From Streptomyces fructofermentans (GTDB taxonomy: Bacteria > Actinomycetota > Actinomycetes > Streptomycetales > Streptomycetaceae): a stretch of 64,000 nucleotides of DNA. Numbering within the stretch: the stretch's first letter is position 1; each line of letters starts with the position of its first letter. The notes below the pieces were generated by a model. It did not search any database, had not been told where the DNA came from, and worked only from the letters and a program-made list of their open reading frames with translations. A program made the translations under genes and the position numbers. This document shows, piece after piece, positions 16,764 through 25,824 of this stretch. The stretch covers positions 93,979 to 157,978 of the forward strand of contig NZ_BMWD01000023.1 in NCBI RefSeq assembly GCF_014651055.1, read 5' to 3'.

Positions 16764-17570
16764 TCACGAGGCAGCTGAACCGATCTGCTCTCCCAGGTGG
16801 TACTCGAGGTCGCTTCGCTGCTGCATGCCCCGTTGGAGGAGCCTGCCGATCCGCTCGCGCGCCTCCGGCCATGTCAGCGAAGCCCGGAACGTGTCCTGGC
16901 CGGCGGTCAGGTCGGCCTCGGTCGGCAGCGTCGACCGGTTGATCAAGGCTTTTACTTCAGCCAGCGGCCGTCGGTCGAAGGAGGCGATGCGCGTGGCGAC
17001 GCGGTCAACGTATGCGTCCAGCTCGTCGTCGGGGAGCGCCCGGTTGATCCAGCCGTACCGCTCCGCCGTATCGGCGTCGAAGTCGTCGGCCCCCGCGATG
17101 ACTTCCAGTGCCCGTCCCCGCCCCACCAGCAGCGGAAGCCGTTCCGGGGCTCCGCCCCCTGGTGTAATCCCCACCCCCACTTCCGGCTGCCCCAACACGG
17201 CCTTCTCCCTGCTGGCGAAACGCATGTCACAGGCCAGGGCGAACTCGTTGCCCACGCCCCGCGCCCGGCCGCGGATGGAAGCGATGCTGATGACGGAGGA
17301 CCGGGCCATGCGTGCCGCCACGTCAAGCCATGCAGGCCCGGTGTAGGGCTCCTTGGGCGGCACTATGTCGAAGTGCGCCAGAAAGAAGTCGGGATCCGCA
17401 CTGTCGAAGACCACCACCTTCAGATCCTCAGCCGCGTCCATCCGATCGACGAGCTCTCCCAGTGCCGCGAAGACTTCGAAGGTCACCAGGTTGATCGGAG
17501 GATTTTCGAATGTCACGCGCCAATACGACGAGGAACGCTCGGTCAGCCTAAAAGGTGCGGATATGGCCAT
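16764..17570 (-). CDS. enoyl-CoA hydratase/isomerase family protein
   Basis: A 268-residue crotonase-fold protein, cytoplasmic, acting on an acyl-CoA thioester. The oxyanion-hole region GRARGVGNEFALACD and the following GQPEVGVGITPGGG retain glutamates at both positions that serve as acid/base residues in true hydratases (GxE and QPE). It could therefore hydrate or isomerise, but substrate is unknown. The C-terminal helices are complete. The gene is monocistronic by spacing. Starting at ATG 17570 (MAISAPFRL) gives the usual family length. Confidence 0.9.
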   Translation of the reverse strand: MAISAPFRLTERSSSYWRVTFENPPINLVTFEVFAALGELVDRMDAAEDLKVVVFDSADPDFFLAHFDIVPPKEPYTGPAWLDVAARMARSSVISIASIRGRARGVGNEFALACDMRFASREKAVLGQPEVGVGITPGGGAPERLPLLVGRGRALEVIAGADDFDADTAERYGWINRALPDDELDAYVDRVATRIASFDRRPLAEVKALINRSTLPTEADLTAGQDTFRASLTWPEARERIGRLLQRGMQQRSDLEYHLGEQIGSAAS

Positions 17571-17842
17571 CCCTGTATTTTACGGCGTCCTTCCATCCGC
17601 CGCACCCTTCAACCGGACGGGCCGGTGCGGCATGCTTTGTGAATGGGTGTGCATGTGCTCAACGTCTCGCATGAGTTCATGCTGCGATTTCGATTCATGC
17701 GAGGTGCGAGCACCAGTGAATGCGCCGGTTGCTCATTTTTTGGGGAAAACACATCCGGACCGGATGGCGCGGCGAAGTTCTCCAAGGCCGCGGCCGTCTG
17801 GCTGTGACGCCTCCTGCGGGCTGCACGGTGGTGGGTTGTTGG

Positions 17843-18604
17843 TCAGGGGCGATAGACCTGTCCGGGCTGAGGTGTGGCCGGAGACATCAACTGGGGCACG
17901 GTGACGAACGTGTACCCCTGGCGACGCAGGTCCTTGATGATGCCGGGCACGGCGGGGATGGTCCCGGCGTAGCGCTCGTGCAGCAGGATGATCCCGTCGC
18001 GGCGGGTCTGTTCGAGGACTCTCCTTTTGATCAGTGCGGTGTCGGTGGTCGCGAAGTCCTTCGCGGTGACGCTCCACAGGATCTGGGACAGTCCGAGGTG
18101 CTTGAGGGTCTTCGACACGTCGTCGTTGGTGGTTCCGTGCGGCGGCCGCATCAGCGTCGGCGCCTTGCCGGTCGCCTCCTCGATGTCGTTCTGCACCGGC
18201 TGGATTTCGGCACGTATCTGCTTCGCGTCGAGTTTCGTCAGGTCCTGGTGGGACCAGGTGTGGTTGCCGATCTCGTGCTGCTCGGCGGCCATGCGCCGTA
18301 TCGTCTGCGGGTACTTCGCGCTGTGTCCCTTTCCCTGCAGAAAGAATGTGGCATGGACGTTCTCCCTCTTCAGGACGTCGAGGAGCTTGGGCGTGGGGGC
18401 GCTGGGGCCGCCGTCAAACGTGAGTGCCACGCACTTGGCCTTGGCGCAGTCGACGGGATGGCCGTGATGCTTGGCGTCGGTGGCCCGGTCGCGGGCGGCA
18501 GCCGGCGAGGTGACGCCGGTGAGGGTGCTGCAGGCCGAAAGGGCAAGCGTCAGGGCGACAACCGCGCCGACGGCCGGAGCCGTACGGTTCACGGAGATGC
18601 TCAC
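17843..18604 (-). CDS. polysaccharide deacetylase lipoprotein
   Basis: A 253-residue NodB-type carbohydrate esterase anchored outside the membrane. A signal peptide ends in the lipobox LSAC near residue 24. The metal and catalytic motifs are ALTFDGGP, HTWSH, RPPHG and ILLH. In the first motif the usual TFDDGP has become TFDGGP, so the metal-binding Asp is Gly (read as GAC GGC GGC); activity may be altered. The start is the GTG at 18604, which overlaps the stop of the upstream small membrane gene as GTGA, indicating translational coupling. It likely trims N-acetyl groups from cell-wall glycans. Confidence 0.9.
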   Translation of the reverse strand: MSISVNRTAPAVGAVVALTLALSACSTLTGVTSPAAARDRATDAKHHGHPVDCAKAKCVALTFDGGPSAPTPKLLDVLKRENVHATFFLQGKGHSAKYPQTIRRMAAEQHEIGNHTWSHQDLTKLDAKQIRAEIQPVQNDIEEATGKAPTLMRPPHGTTNDDVSKTLKHLGLSQILWSVTAKDFATTDTALIKRRVLEQTRRDGIILLHERYAGTIPAVPGIIKDLRRQGYTFVTVPQLMSPATPQPGQVYRP

Positions 18605-18858
18605 CGGCCCGTCCTGCCGGCCGTGGCCTGCAGGGACCGCAGACCGCGGTGGAGCGCGATGCCGAAGGCGGCACACCCCAACAGCAGGAGCAACACCTGG
18701 GCCAGGGCCGGGCCGAAGAAGGTGCCGGGGAACACGGTGCGGGAGATCAGGGCAGTCATCCGGGAGGCCGGAGGGAGACTTCCCACCACGGCGAGGACGC
18801 CGATGACGGCAGCGGCGGCGGCCAGCAGGGGACCCACAAAATTCGACTTGCGATTCAT
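18601..18858 (-). CDS. small membrane protein coupled to deacetylase
   Basis: An 85-residue protein with two hydrophobic helices (LLAAAAAVIGVLAVVGSL and PALAQVLLLLLGCAAFGIAL) joined by a short loop. Its stop codon overlaps the GTG of the polysaccharide deacetylase, so both are made together. No family is recognised. It may help place or regulate the deacetylase at the membrane, which is inference. Confidence 0.78.
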   Translation of the reverse strand: MNRKSNFVGPLLAAAAAVIGVLAVVGSLPPASRMTALISRTVFPGTFFGPALAQVLLLLLGCAAFGIALHRGLRSLQATAGRTGR

Positions 18859-19062
18859 CGATGTTTCCTTGAGCGGAGTGAATTACTTCGACAGGAAACA
18901 AGCTAAGAATGTCCCGGCAGGCTTATCTTCGGCAGAAAGTCGGTGACGAAAGATGGACCCCGGGAGTGTCCCCATACTTTGGTATATGAGTGAGAGGACC
19001 TTGGTCCCAAAGGTGTCGAAATGGTGCGAGGGAGTCTTCTGCGGCCCGTACGCTGGAGCGTT

Positions 19063-20253
19063 ATGGACTGGGGAAAGACGCGGCGCGCCCGGCGGATGGC
19101 CGACCTGACGCTCGCGGCCGGCAGTGCGGCGCTGTGCGTGACGGTGAGCTTCGCGCAAACACGAGGCTTGGGCATCTACCCGCGCCTTGCGTCACCGGCC
19201 TTCCCCACCGTCAGCGTGGAGGGAATCACCCCGTGGGCGGTCGCGGGATTCGTCCGCTTCGGGGCGCTCGGCGTGGCAGGCAGTGCGCTGCTGTTGTGGC
19301 GGCGCAGGTGGCCGGTCGCTGTCGCCGTCATCCTGATCGTGGCGTCGACGCTGGTCTCGCTGATTCCCGCTGCCCTGGTCGCGCTGTTCACCGTCGCCAG
19401 CCTGTGCTCGGCCCGGACCACCGCTGCCGTCACCGTCTTGGCCCTGCTGCCCCTGCCGCTGTACCTCGCCGTGACTGTGCCGGTGTCCGCACTCGCCCTG
19501 GCCACCACGGTCACGGGAGGTGTCCTGGTGGCGGCCGCGGTGATCTGGGGCCTGTTCCTGCGCGGCCTGCACGAACGCAGCGAACACAGCCGCACACAAG
19601 CCCTGTGGCGGGCCGAGCAGATCCGCCAGCGTGAGCGGGAGTCGCTGGCCCGCGAGATGCACGACGTACTCGCCCACCGTCTGTCGCTGCTGAGCGTGCA
19701 CGCCGGCGCCCTCGAAGTGAATCAGCAGGTCACCCCCCAACAGGTCTCCGAGGCCATGGGCGTCATCCGCTCCAGCGCCCACCAGGCGATGGAGGACCTT
19801 CAGCAGGTCCTCGGTGTTCTGCGCACCCCGCTCCAGCCCCAGGAGCAGAGCCCCGAACCACCCCAGCCCGCCCTCGCCGACCTGCCCCGCCTCCTTGCGG
19901 ACTCCCGCCGCACCGGCATGCACATCGACCTCGACCAAGACCTCGCCCGTCCGGCGACGGTGCCGGCCACCACCGCACGCACGGCCTACCGGATCGTGCA
20001 GGAAGCTCTCACCAACGCCCACAAGCACGCACCGGCACAACCCGTCCGCATCCTCCTGCGCGGCGCCCCGGGAACAGGACTCACCGTGGAGATCACCAAC
20101 CCCCTGCCCGCCCCGGGCCGACCCGGCCTGCCCGGCAGCGGATCCGGTCTCACCGGTCTCAAGGAGCGCACCGTCCTGGTCGGCGGCACCCTCACCGCCG
20201 GCCGGCAGGGCCAGAGCCACCACGTCCGCGCCGACCTGCCATGGCCTGCATGA
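19063..20253 (+). CDS. two-component sensor histidine kinase (NarL/DesK type)
   Basis: A 396-residue membrane sensor kinase. Several N-terminal helices span residues 15-170. A dimerisation helix carries the phospho-acceptor His in REMHDVLAHRLSLLSVHAG. The ATP-binding domain has EALTNAHKHA and a GLTGLKERTVLVGGTL box. The start is ATG 19063 (MDWGKTRRAR); an ATG at 19021 in frame lacks a ribosome site. Its stop overlaps the start of the response regulator as ATGA. The signal sensed is unknown. Confidence 0.92.
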   Translation: MDWGKTRRARRMADLTLAAGSAALCVTVSFAQTRGLGIYPRLASPAFPTVSVEGITPWAVAGFVRFGALGVAGSALLLWRRRWPVAVAVILIVASTLVSLIPAALVALFTVASLCSARTTAAVTVLALLPLPLYLAVTVPVSALALATTVTGGVLVAAAVIWGLFLRGLHERSEHSRTQALWRAEQIRQRERESLAREMHDVLAHRLSLLSVHAGALEVNQQVTPQQVSEAMGVIRSSAHQAMEDLQQVLGVLRTPLQPQEQSPEPPQPALADLPRLLADSRRTGMHIDLDQDLARPATVPATTARTAYRIVQEALTNAHKHAPAQPVRILLRGAPGTGLTVEITNPLPAPGRPGLPGSGSGLTGLKERTVLVGGTLTAGRQGQSHHVRADLPWPA

Positions 20254-20909
20254 CCCGCGTCCTGCTCGTTGACGACGACGCCCTGGTCCGTGCCGGACTG
20301 CGCCTGATGCTCGCCTCCGCCGAGGACATCACCGTCGTCGCGGAGGCCGCCGACGGCACCGAGGTCACCGACCTGGTCGACCGACACCGGCCCGACCTGG
20401 TGCTCATGGACATCCGCATGCCCGGCATGGACGGCCTGGAGGCCACTCGGCTACTGCGTGCCCGCGCCGACGCACCCGAGATCGTCATGCTGACGACGTT
20501 CACCACCGACGGATACGTCCTGCGTGCCCTGCAGGCCGGAGCGGCCGGATTCCTCCTCAAGCACACCCCGCCGAGCCAGATCATCGACGCTGTCCGCCGG
20601 GCCACGGCAGGCGAACCGGTCATGTCCCCCGACGCGCTCGGCCAGCTCATCACCGCCGTCACCACCGGCGAACCGGCTCCACTGCCCCTCACCCACGCCG
20701 ACGCCCAGCGCCGGCTCGACCAACTCGGCCCCCGTGAGCACGAGGTCGCCCTCGCCGTCAGCCAGGGCAAGACCAACGCCCAGATCGCCGGGGACCTCTA
20801 CATGAGCATCCCCACCGTCAAATCCCACATCTCCCACATCCTGGCCCGGCTCGAACTCAACAACCGAGTCCAGATCGCCCTCCTCGTCTACCGGGCAGGC
20901 CGGCTCTGA
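20250..20909 (+). CDS. NarL-family response regulator
   Basis: A 219-residue response regulator, partner of the kinase just upstream. The receiver domain (1-120) has VLLVDDD, phospho-accepting Asp in LVLMDIRMPGMDG, and a Lys in LLKHTPP. The LuxR helix-turn-helix near 155-210 has LGPREHEVALAVSQGKTNAQIA and TVKSHISHIL. The ATG at 20250 overlaps the kinase stop (ATGA). An ATG at 20241 is nine bases earlier and also possible. It probably controls nearby export or resistance genes; no target is visible. Confidence 0.93.
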   Translation: MTRVLLVDDDALVRAGLRLMLASAEDITVVAEAADGTEVTDLVDRHRPDLVLMDIRMPGMDGLEATRLLRARADAPEIVMLTTFTTDGYVLRALQAGAAGFLLKHTPPSQIIDAVRRATAGEPVMSPDALGQLITAVTTGEPAPLPLTHADAQRRLDQLGPREHEVALAVSQGKTNAQIAGDLYMSIPTVKSHISHILARLELNNRVQIALLVYRAGRL

Positions 20910-21059
20910 CCCGGACCCGGGACTGCGGGAAGAGCGGCGCGGCGGACACGAGCGCCACCAGCGGTCCGACCACGACAACGAGCACGGCGACCCCAGGCCG
21001 AGGGCGGGCAGCACCACGTAGCGCGGGGACTGCGGGGTTGCCTGCGTGGGGTGGTGGTC

Positions 21060-22280
21060 CTAGACGGTGCGTTCCAGGAGCATGGCCATGCCCTGGCCGC
21101 CGGCGGCAACGATGCTGATCAGGGCAGTGTCGAGGTCGTCCTGGCGCAGAGTGGTCAGGGCGGTGGTGGTCAGTCGGGCGCCGGCCGCGCCGTAGGGCTC
21201 GCCCAGGGCGATGGAGCCGCCGTGCGGGTTCATTCGCTCGGGGTCCAGGCCCAGTTCAGTGCAGTAGGCCAGGACCTGGGCGGCGAAGGGCTCGTTGCCG
21301 GCGACGGTGCCGATGTCCGCCAGGGACAGGCCGGCCCGGGCCAGGACGGCGCGGGTAGCGGCGACGGGGACGGGCCCCTCGGTCTCGGGGGTGCCGGCGC
21401 TGACCGCGGTGGCCAGGATGCGGGCGAGCGGGGTGTGGCCGTGGGCGCGGGCGTAGGTCTCGGACATGACGACGACCGCTGCGGCCCCGTCGGACAGTGG
21501 GGCGCTGTTGCCGGCGGTGACCCTGCCGTCGAGCCGGAACCGCGGGGGCAGGGCGGCGAGGCTCTGCTGGGTCACTCCGGTGCGCGGGCAGTCGTCGGCG
21601 CTGGCGGTGGTGCCGTCCGGGGTCTTGACCGGGACGATGTCGCCGAAGTGGAAGCCCTGGCCGATGGCCTGTTGGGTGAGCCTGTGGGAGCGGGCGGCGT
21701 AGGCGTCCATGTCGGTGCGGGTGATGCCGTACAGATCGGCGGTGTTCTCGGCGGCCAGTCCCACCGGGATGTAGGGGTCGGGGTGCCCGCCCTGTTCGCG
21801 TGGGTCGCTCCAGGGCCCCGGGTCTGCCTGCGAGCGCCTGATGGTTCGTTGTCCGGCGGTGTGGAAGGCGGGGTTCTCGGTGCCGGGCCAGGTGTCCGAA
21901 CTGCCGTGGCTGAGCCGGGACTGCGACTCGACTCCGGCCGCGATGACGACGTCGGCGTCGCCGCAGCGCACGGCTTGGGCGGCGGTGCGGATCGCCTGCA
22001 GAGAGGATGTGCAGAAGCGGTTGACGGTCACGCCGGGCACGTGGTCCCAGCCGAGCAGGAGGGCCGCGATCCGGGCGATGTTGAAGCCCTGCTCGCCGCC
22101 GGGCAGGGCGCAGCCGACGACCAGGTCCTCCACGTGGCCCGGTTCCAGGCCGGGGGTGCGGGCCAGGGCCTCGGCGAGGGTGCGGGCGAGCAGGTCGTCG
22201 GGGCGGATGGTGGCCAGGGCGCCCTTGTGGGCGCGTGCGATGGGCGTGCGGACGGCTGAGGTGATCACGACGTGCTGCAT
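21060..22280 (-). CDS. thiolase-family protein lacking two catalytic residues
   Basis: A 406-residue thiolase-fold protein. The nucleophile region NRFCTSSLQA retains Cys near residue 91. In the late motif, canonical GGAIALGHPxGASGAR is here GGSIALGEPYGAAGAR, so the catalytic His is Glu (GAG codon at 21198-21200). In the closing motif, canonical LCIGGGQG is ISIVAAGGQG, so the second Cys is Val. It therefore is unlikely to be an ordinary acetyl-CoA acetyltransferase. It follows the AsnB gene by 44 bases on the same strand, in an apparent two-gene operon, suggesting a joint role in making an amide or acyl product. Confidence 0.9.
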   Translation of the reverse strand: MQHVVITSAVRTPIARAHKGALATIRPDDLLARTLAEALARTPGLEPGHVEDLVVGCALPGGEQGFNIARIAALLLGWDHVPGVTVNRFCTSSLQAIRTAAQAVRCGDADVVIAAGVESQSRLSHGSSDTWPGTENPAFHTAGQRTIRRSQADPGPWSDPREQGGHPDPYIPVGLAAENTADLYGITRTDMDAYAARSHRLTQQAIGQGFHFGDIVPVKTPDGTTASADDCPRTGVTQQSLAALPPRFRLDGRVTAGNSAPLSDGAAAVVVMSETYARAHGHTPLARILATAVSAGTPETEGPVPVAATRAVLARAGLSLADIGTVAGNEPFAAQVLAYCTELGLDPERMNPHGGSIALGEPYGAAGARLTTTALTTLRQDDLDTALISIVAAGGQGMAMLLERTV

Positions 22281-22324
22281 GGCGGTGTCCCGTGGCTCTC
22301 GGAGGGGGCGTCGGAAGTCAGTGG

Positions 22325-24148
22325 TCAGAGGTGGAGGGTGGGCCGGTGGGTGCGCAGCCACTGGTCCAGGTCCAGGACCAGTTCCAGCCCCTCGCGCGGG
22401 AAGCGGTCCGCTCCGGTGGCTTCCAGCAGCAGGCTGCGCACGGCGGTGGTGTCCAGCAGGTCGGTGGCGGGGCCGGCGTCGGCCAGCAGGCGCTCCACCT
22501 GCCCGGCCAGGGCCGTGCGGTAGGCCGGGTCGCGGACCATCGGGTAGGGGCTCTTGCGCCGGGCCAGGACCGGTTCGGGCAGCAGGTCGGTGACGGCGGC
22601 GCGCAGCAGGCTCTTCTCCCGGCCGTCGAAGGTCTTGAACCCCCAAGGGGCGTTGAAGACGTACTCGACCAGCCGGTGGTCCAGGAACGGCACCCGCACC
22701 TCCAGGCCCACGCCCATGCTGAGGCGGTCGGCGCGATCCAACAGGCACGGCAGGAACCGGGTCAGGTTGAGGTAGCTGTCGCGCCGCAGCGCGGCCTCGG
22801 CGGGAGTGGTGCCGGGCAGGTGCTCGATCTCGGTGCAGGCCGTGCGGTGGAGTTCGGCGCGATGTGCGGGCAGGTCCAGTGCGGCGGCCAGCGCCGGGTC
22901 GAGCAGTCGGGTCAGGTCGGCGCGGCCCAGCACGGAGTCCCAGGGAAAGGATTCTGCGGTCGCGGCGCGGGGGGTGAACCAGCGGTAGCCGCCGAAGAGT
23001 TCGTCGGCACCGTCACCGGCCAGGGTGACCGGGAAGTCCTCGCGCACCGCGCGGTACAGCTGGAGCAGGGAGGTGTCGAAGTCTCCGAGGGTCAGCCCGT
23101 CGCGCAGCCGGCCGACCCGGGCACGGTGGGCGGGGTCGGCGAGCGTGCCGGCAGCCAGCCGTACCCGGCGGTGCGCGCTGCCGAGGTGACCCACCATCAT
23201 CTCGGCGTAGGGGCCGTCCGGGTCGCGTCCCATGGCGTCCTCGGAGGAGGCCCGGCTGCCGACGTCCACCGACAGGGTGTGCAGGGTTCCGGCCGCGGGG
23301 CGGGCCAGCGCGGCGATCGCGCTGGAGTCCAGGCCGCCGGACAGCAGGACGCTCACCGGCACGTCGGCGGCCAGCTGTCCGGTGACCGCCTCCTGCAGCA
23401 ACTGCCGCACCCGCGCGATGGTGGTGGGCAGGTCGTCGCAGTGCTCGACCGGGGTCAGCGACCAGTAGCGGTGGGTGCGCGCACCCTGCGGGGTGACGGT
23501 GACCACGGTGCCGGCGGCGACCTCGTTCAGACCGGCGAAGGCGCTGCGGCCGGGTGTTTTGATCATGGGCTGGGCGGACAGCAGCAGTTCCCGCAGCCCG
23601 TCCAGTTCCAGTCGTGTGCCCACCGCGGGGTGCGCCAGCACCGCTTTGGGCTCGGAGCCGAACACCACCGCGTCGCGGATTCGGGTGTAGCTCAGCGGCT
23701 TGATCCCGAACCGGTCCCGGGCCAGCGTCAGCCGTCGCGCGTCCGGTTCCCAGGCGGCGTAGGCGAACATGCCGTCCAGCCGGGCGGGCGCCTGTTCACC
23801 CCAGGCGGCGATCGCGTGGAGTACGACCTCGCTGTCGCTGCGAGTCGTGAACCGGTGCCCGAGGGCAGTCAGTTCCCCGCGCAGCCGGGCGTGGTTGTAG
23901 ACCTCACCGGTGAACGCCACCGCCAGCACCGTCCGGCCGTCGCGCGCCAGGAGCATCGGTTGCCGTCCGCCGACCAGGTCCACGGTGGCCAGCCGGGTGT
24001 GCCCCAACCCGGCAGCATCCTCGGCCCACACCGCCGAGGCGTCCGGCCCCCGGCACGCAAGGGTCTCAGTCATCTCCTTCAGAGAAGTGTGCTCGGTGCC
24101 CTGGGGCACACAGTCCGCGAAACCCGCGTAACCAACCAGCCCACACAT
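22325..24148 (-). CDS. asnB: asparagine synthase (glutamine-hydrolysing)
   Basis: A 607-residue class II amidotransferase. After the initiator Met comes Cys2 (MCGLVGYAG), the glutaminase nucleophile. The N-terminal domain has RGPDASAVW, and the synthetase domain has the ATP-pyrophosphatase loop LLSGGLDSSAIAAL and VTLAGDGADELFGGY. It uses glutamine and ATP to amidate a carboxylate, aspartate in the classical case. The start at ATG 24148 is fixed by Cys2. It is cotranscribed with the degenerate thiolase downstream, which points to a specialised substrate, not housekeeping. In-frame codons upstream to 24292 are not coding. Confidence 0.92.
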   Translation of the reverse strand: MCGLVGYAGFADCVPQGTEHTSLKEMTETLACRGPDASAVWAEDAAGLGHTRLATVDLVGGRQPMLLARDGRTVLAVAFTGEVYNHARLRGELTALGHRFTTRSDSEVVLHAIAAWGEQAPARLDGMFAYAAWEPDARRLTLARDRFGIKPLSYTRIRDAVVFGSEPKAVLAHPAVGTRLELDGLRELLLSAQPMIKTPGRSAFAGLNEVAAGTVVTVTPQGARTHRYWSLTPVEHCDDLPTTIARVRQLLQEAVTGQLAADVPVSVLLSGGLDSSAIAALARPAAGTLHTLSVDVGSRASSEDAMGRDPDGPYAEMMVGHLGSAHRRVRLAAGTLADPAHRARVGRLRDGLTLGDFDTSLLQLYRAVREDFPVTLAGDGADELFGGYRWFTPRAATAESFPWDSVLGRADLTRLLDPALAAALDLPAHRAELHRTACTEIEHLPGTTPAEAALRRDSYLNLTRFLPCLLDRADRLSMGVGLEVRVPFLDHRLVEYVFNAPWGFKTFDGREKSLLRAAVTDLLPEPVLARRKSPYPMVRDPAYRTALAGQVERLLADAGPATDLLDTTAVRSLLLEATGADRFPREGLELVLDLDQWLRTHRPTLHL

Positions 24149-24749
24149 CGTCGAACATCCCCCTGGCCCCCAGCGCGGGGCCCGCCGCACGATCCCGATC
24201 CGGGGCTTCCGCCCCATCGCGGCTACCGCGCGCGCAAGACGAAAACCCGAGGCCGGACCCGGTAGGCCGGCCACCACCACGGGAACGATCAAGAAGCGCT
24301 CGGGTTACTCCCCAGGCCGCCGCGTCGGCCTCCTGCGCTGTGCGGCGCACCCCTGGAGCGCCACGGAGCACGGCTCACGCCGCGGCCGCCGGCCGTAACT
24401 GGGGAAGCGTCCCTCACACGCGGTCCGCACGGATCCCTATGGCCGGCCGGCCGGCCGGACGAACGGATCGGCATCGCGTCGGGCGGCGGCCAGCAGGTTG
24501 GCGGCTGCGGTACTCCTGCCCACGCTGCCGTGCAGGCCGCCATCAACGAGGCGGCTGCCTACGATCCGATGGTCCGAGAGGTACGGACCGCGGACACCAG
24601 GAGTGCTTCATCGACCACCTGGTGACCGTCCCGGAAGACGAGCAACGCGCCACTCGCCCGCCGGCGGACGTCGATCCGTGCCCGGCCGCCCGGCGCACCG
24701 CGCAGGGCGACGGACGGGCCGTCGTCGGCAACGCGGGCCGACAAGTCGA
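24149..24749. other. intergenic region
   Basis: About 600 bases between AsnB and an SDR, both on the minus strand. Coding-like frames occur on both strands around 24560-24785, but they conflict with each other, have no ribosome site and match nothing I recognise. The AsnB promoter should lie at 24150-24300. Confidence 0.35.
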
Positions 24750-25715
24750 CTACCGGGCCCGCAGGGCGTCGGACGCGTAGTGCCACAGCCGGTCGGCCGC
24801 CTCACGGTCGAGGGCGTGGGAGGCCACGCTCCCCGGAACGCTCTCGCCGTCCGCCGAGACCGGCGCCTGCTGGTTGTCCTCGAAGTACCGGCCGCTCACG
24901 CCCTCGAGGAGCGGCGAGGCCGCGAGCAGCACGGACGTTGCCGCGCCCTGGGCCGGGGTCTTGTAGTACGGCAGCGGGGTGAGGTTGCCCTGGTCGTCCA
25001 TGACACCCAGCGAACGCATGGTGTCGTCGTCGATGTGCCGCTGCAGGTTGGTGAGGATGTACCCGGGGTTGAGGGAGTTGGCGGTGATGCCGTCCCGGGC
25101 CCAGCGGTGGGCGCCGACGGTGAACAGCACCTCCGCGGACTTCGACTGGCCGTAGGCCTGCCAGGGATCGTAGGGGCGGCGCTCGAAGTGCGGGTCGTCG
25201 AAGTCGAACGGCGCGCCCTGGTGCGCGCCGGAGCTGACCACCACGATGCGCGCGGAGCCGCTCTCGGCCAGCGCCCCGTGCAGTGCCGTGGCGAGGGCGA
25301 AGTGGCCGAGGAAGTTGGTGGCGAGCTGGAGCTCCCACCCGTTGCGCGCCACTTCCCGCTGGGGGAGCGCCATGATGCCCGCGTTCGCCACCAGGACGTC
25401 GAGCGGCCCCTGCCACTGCTCGGTGAACGCCTTCACCGAGGCCAGGTCGGCCAGGTCGAGGCGCGCGCCGTGTACGGGGCCGCTGCGGCGGTCGCCGGCC
25501 GCTTCACGCCGGAGCTGCTCCACCGCCTCGGGGCGCCGGGTGGCGACCGTGACCTCCGCTCCGGCCGCGGTCAGCGCTCGCACGGTTTCCGTTCCGATGC
25601 CGGACGCACCGCCGGTCACCAGGATCCGCCGCCCGGTGAGGTCATGGCCCGCGATCACCTCCGCAGCCGTGGTCTGCGCGGAGAACGGGGTGGTCAGACG
25701 CTGCTCGGTACTCAC
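24750..25715 (-). CDS. SDR family NAD(P)-dependent oxidoreductase
   Basis: A 321-residue short-chain dehydrogenase of the retinol-dehydrogenase-like, extended-tail group. Motifs are TGGASGIG at 34-41, NAG at 111-113, catalytic Ser near 161, and YGQSK with Tyr188 and Lys192. The start is GTG 25715, preceded by GGAAAAGGAA. It is divergent from an AraC regulator across 109 bases, which suggests control by that regulator, as is usual for such pairs. Substrate unknown. Confidence 0.92.
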   Translation of the reverse strand: MSTEQRLTTPFSAQTTAAEVIAGHDLTGRRILVTGGASGIGTETVRALTAAGAEVTVATRRPEAVEQLRREAAGDRRSGPVHGARLDLADLASVKAFTEQWQGPLDVLVANAGIMALPQREVARNGWELQLATNFLGHFALATALHGALAESGSARIVVVSSGAHQGAPFDFDDPHFERRPYDPWQAYGQSKSAEVLFTVGAHRWARDGITANSLNPGYILTNLQRHIDDDTMRSLGVMDDQGNLTPLPYYKTPAQGAATSVLLAASPLLEGVSGRYFEDNQQAPVSADGESVPGSVASHALDREAADRLWHYASDALRAR

Positions 25716-25824
25716 AATGTTCCTTTTCCGTGGATTAGAGCGTTATGACGTAATCCTAAAAGCGCCCGTCTGTACGTACCATAATCAAAAGTCCGCGAAA
25801 TATTACTCATCGTCCAGAGGTCTG
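25716..25824. promoter_or_regulatory. divergent SDR/AraC promoter region
   Basis: A short, A+T-richer intergenic segment between two divergent starts. It holds TTATGACGTAA near 25742-25752 (TTA and TAA ends facing each other) and CATAAT near 25779-25784, a possible -10 for the AraC gene. It is likely the binding region of the AraC regulator. Confidence 0.45.

Noticed and set aside
22292..24265. Plus-strand frame of 657 codons opposite AsnB
   Set aside because: Shadow of AsnB, which has Cys2, SGGLDSS and full family length.
24559..24786. Small minus-strand gene overlapping the end of the SDR
   Set aside because: No ribosome site, overlaps the SDR stop and conflicts with an equally coding-like frame on the other strand.
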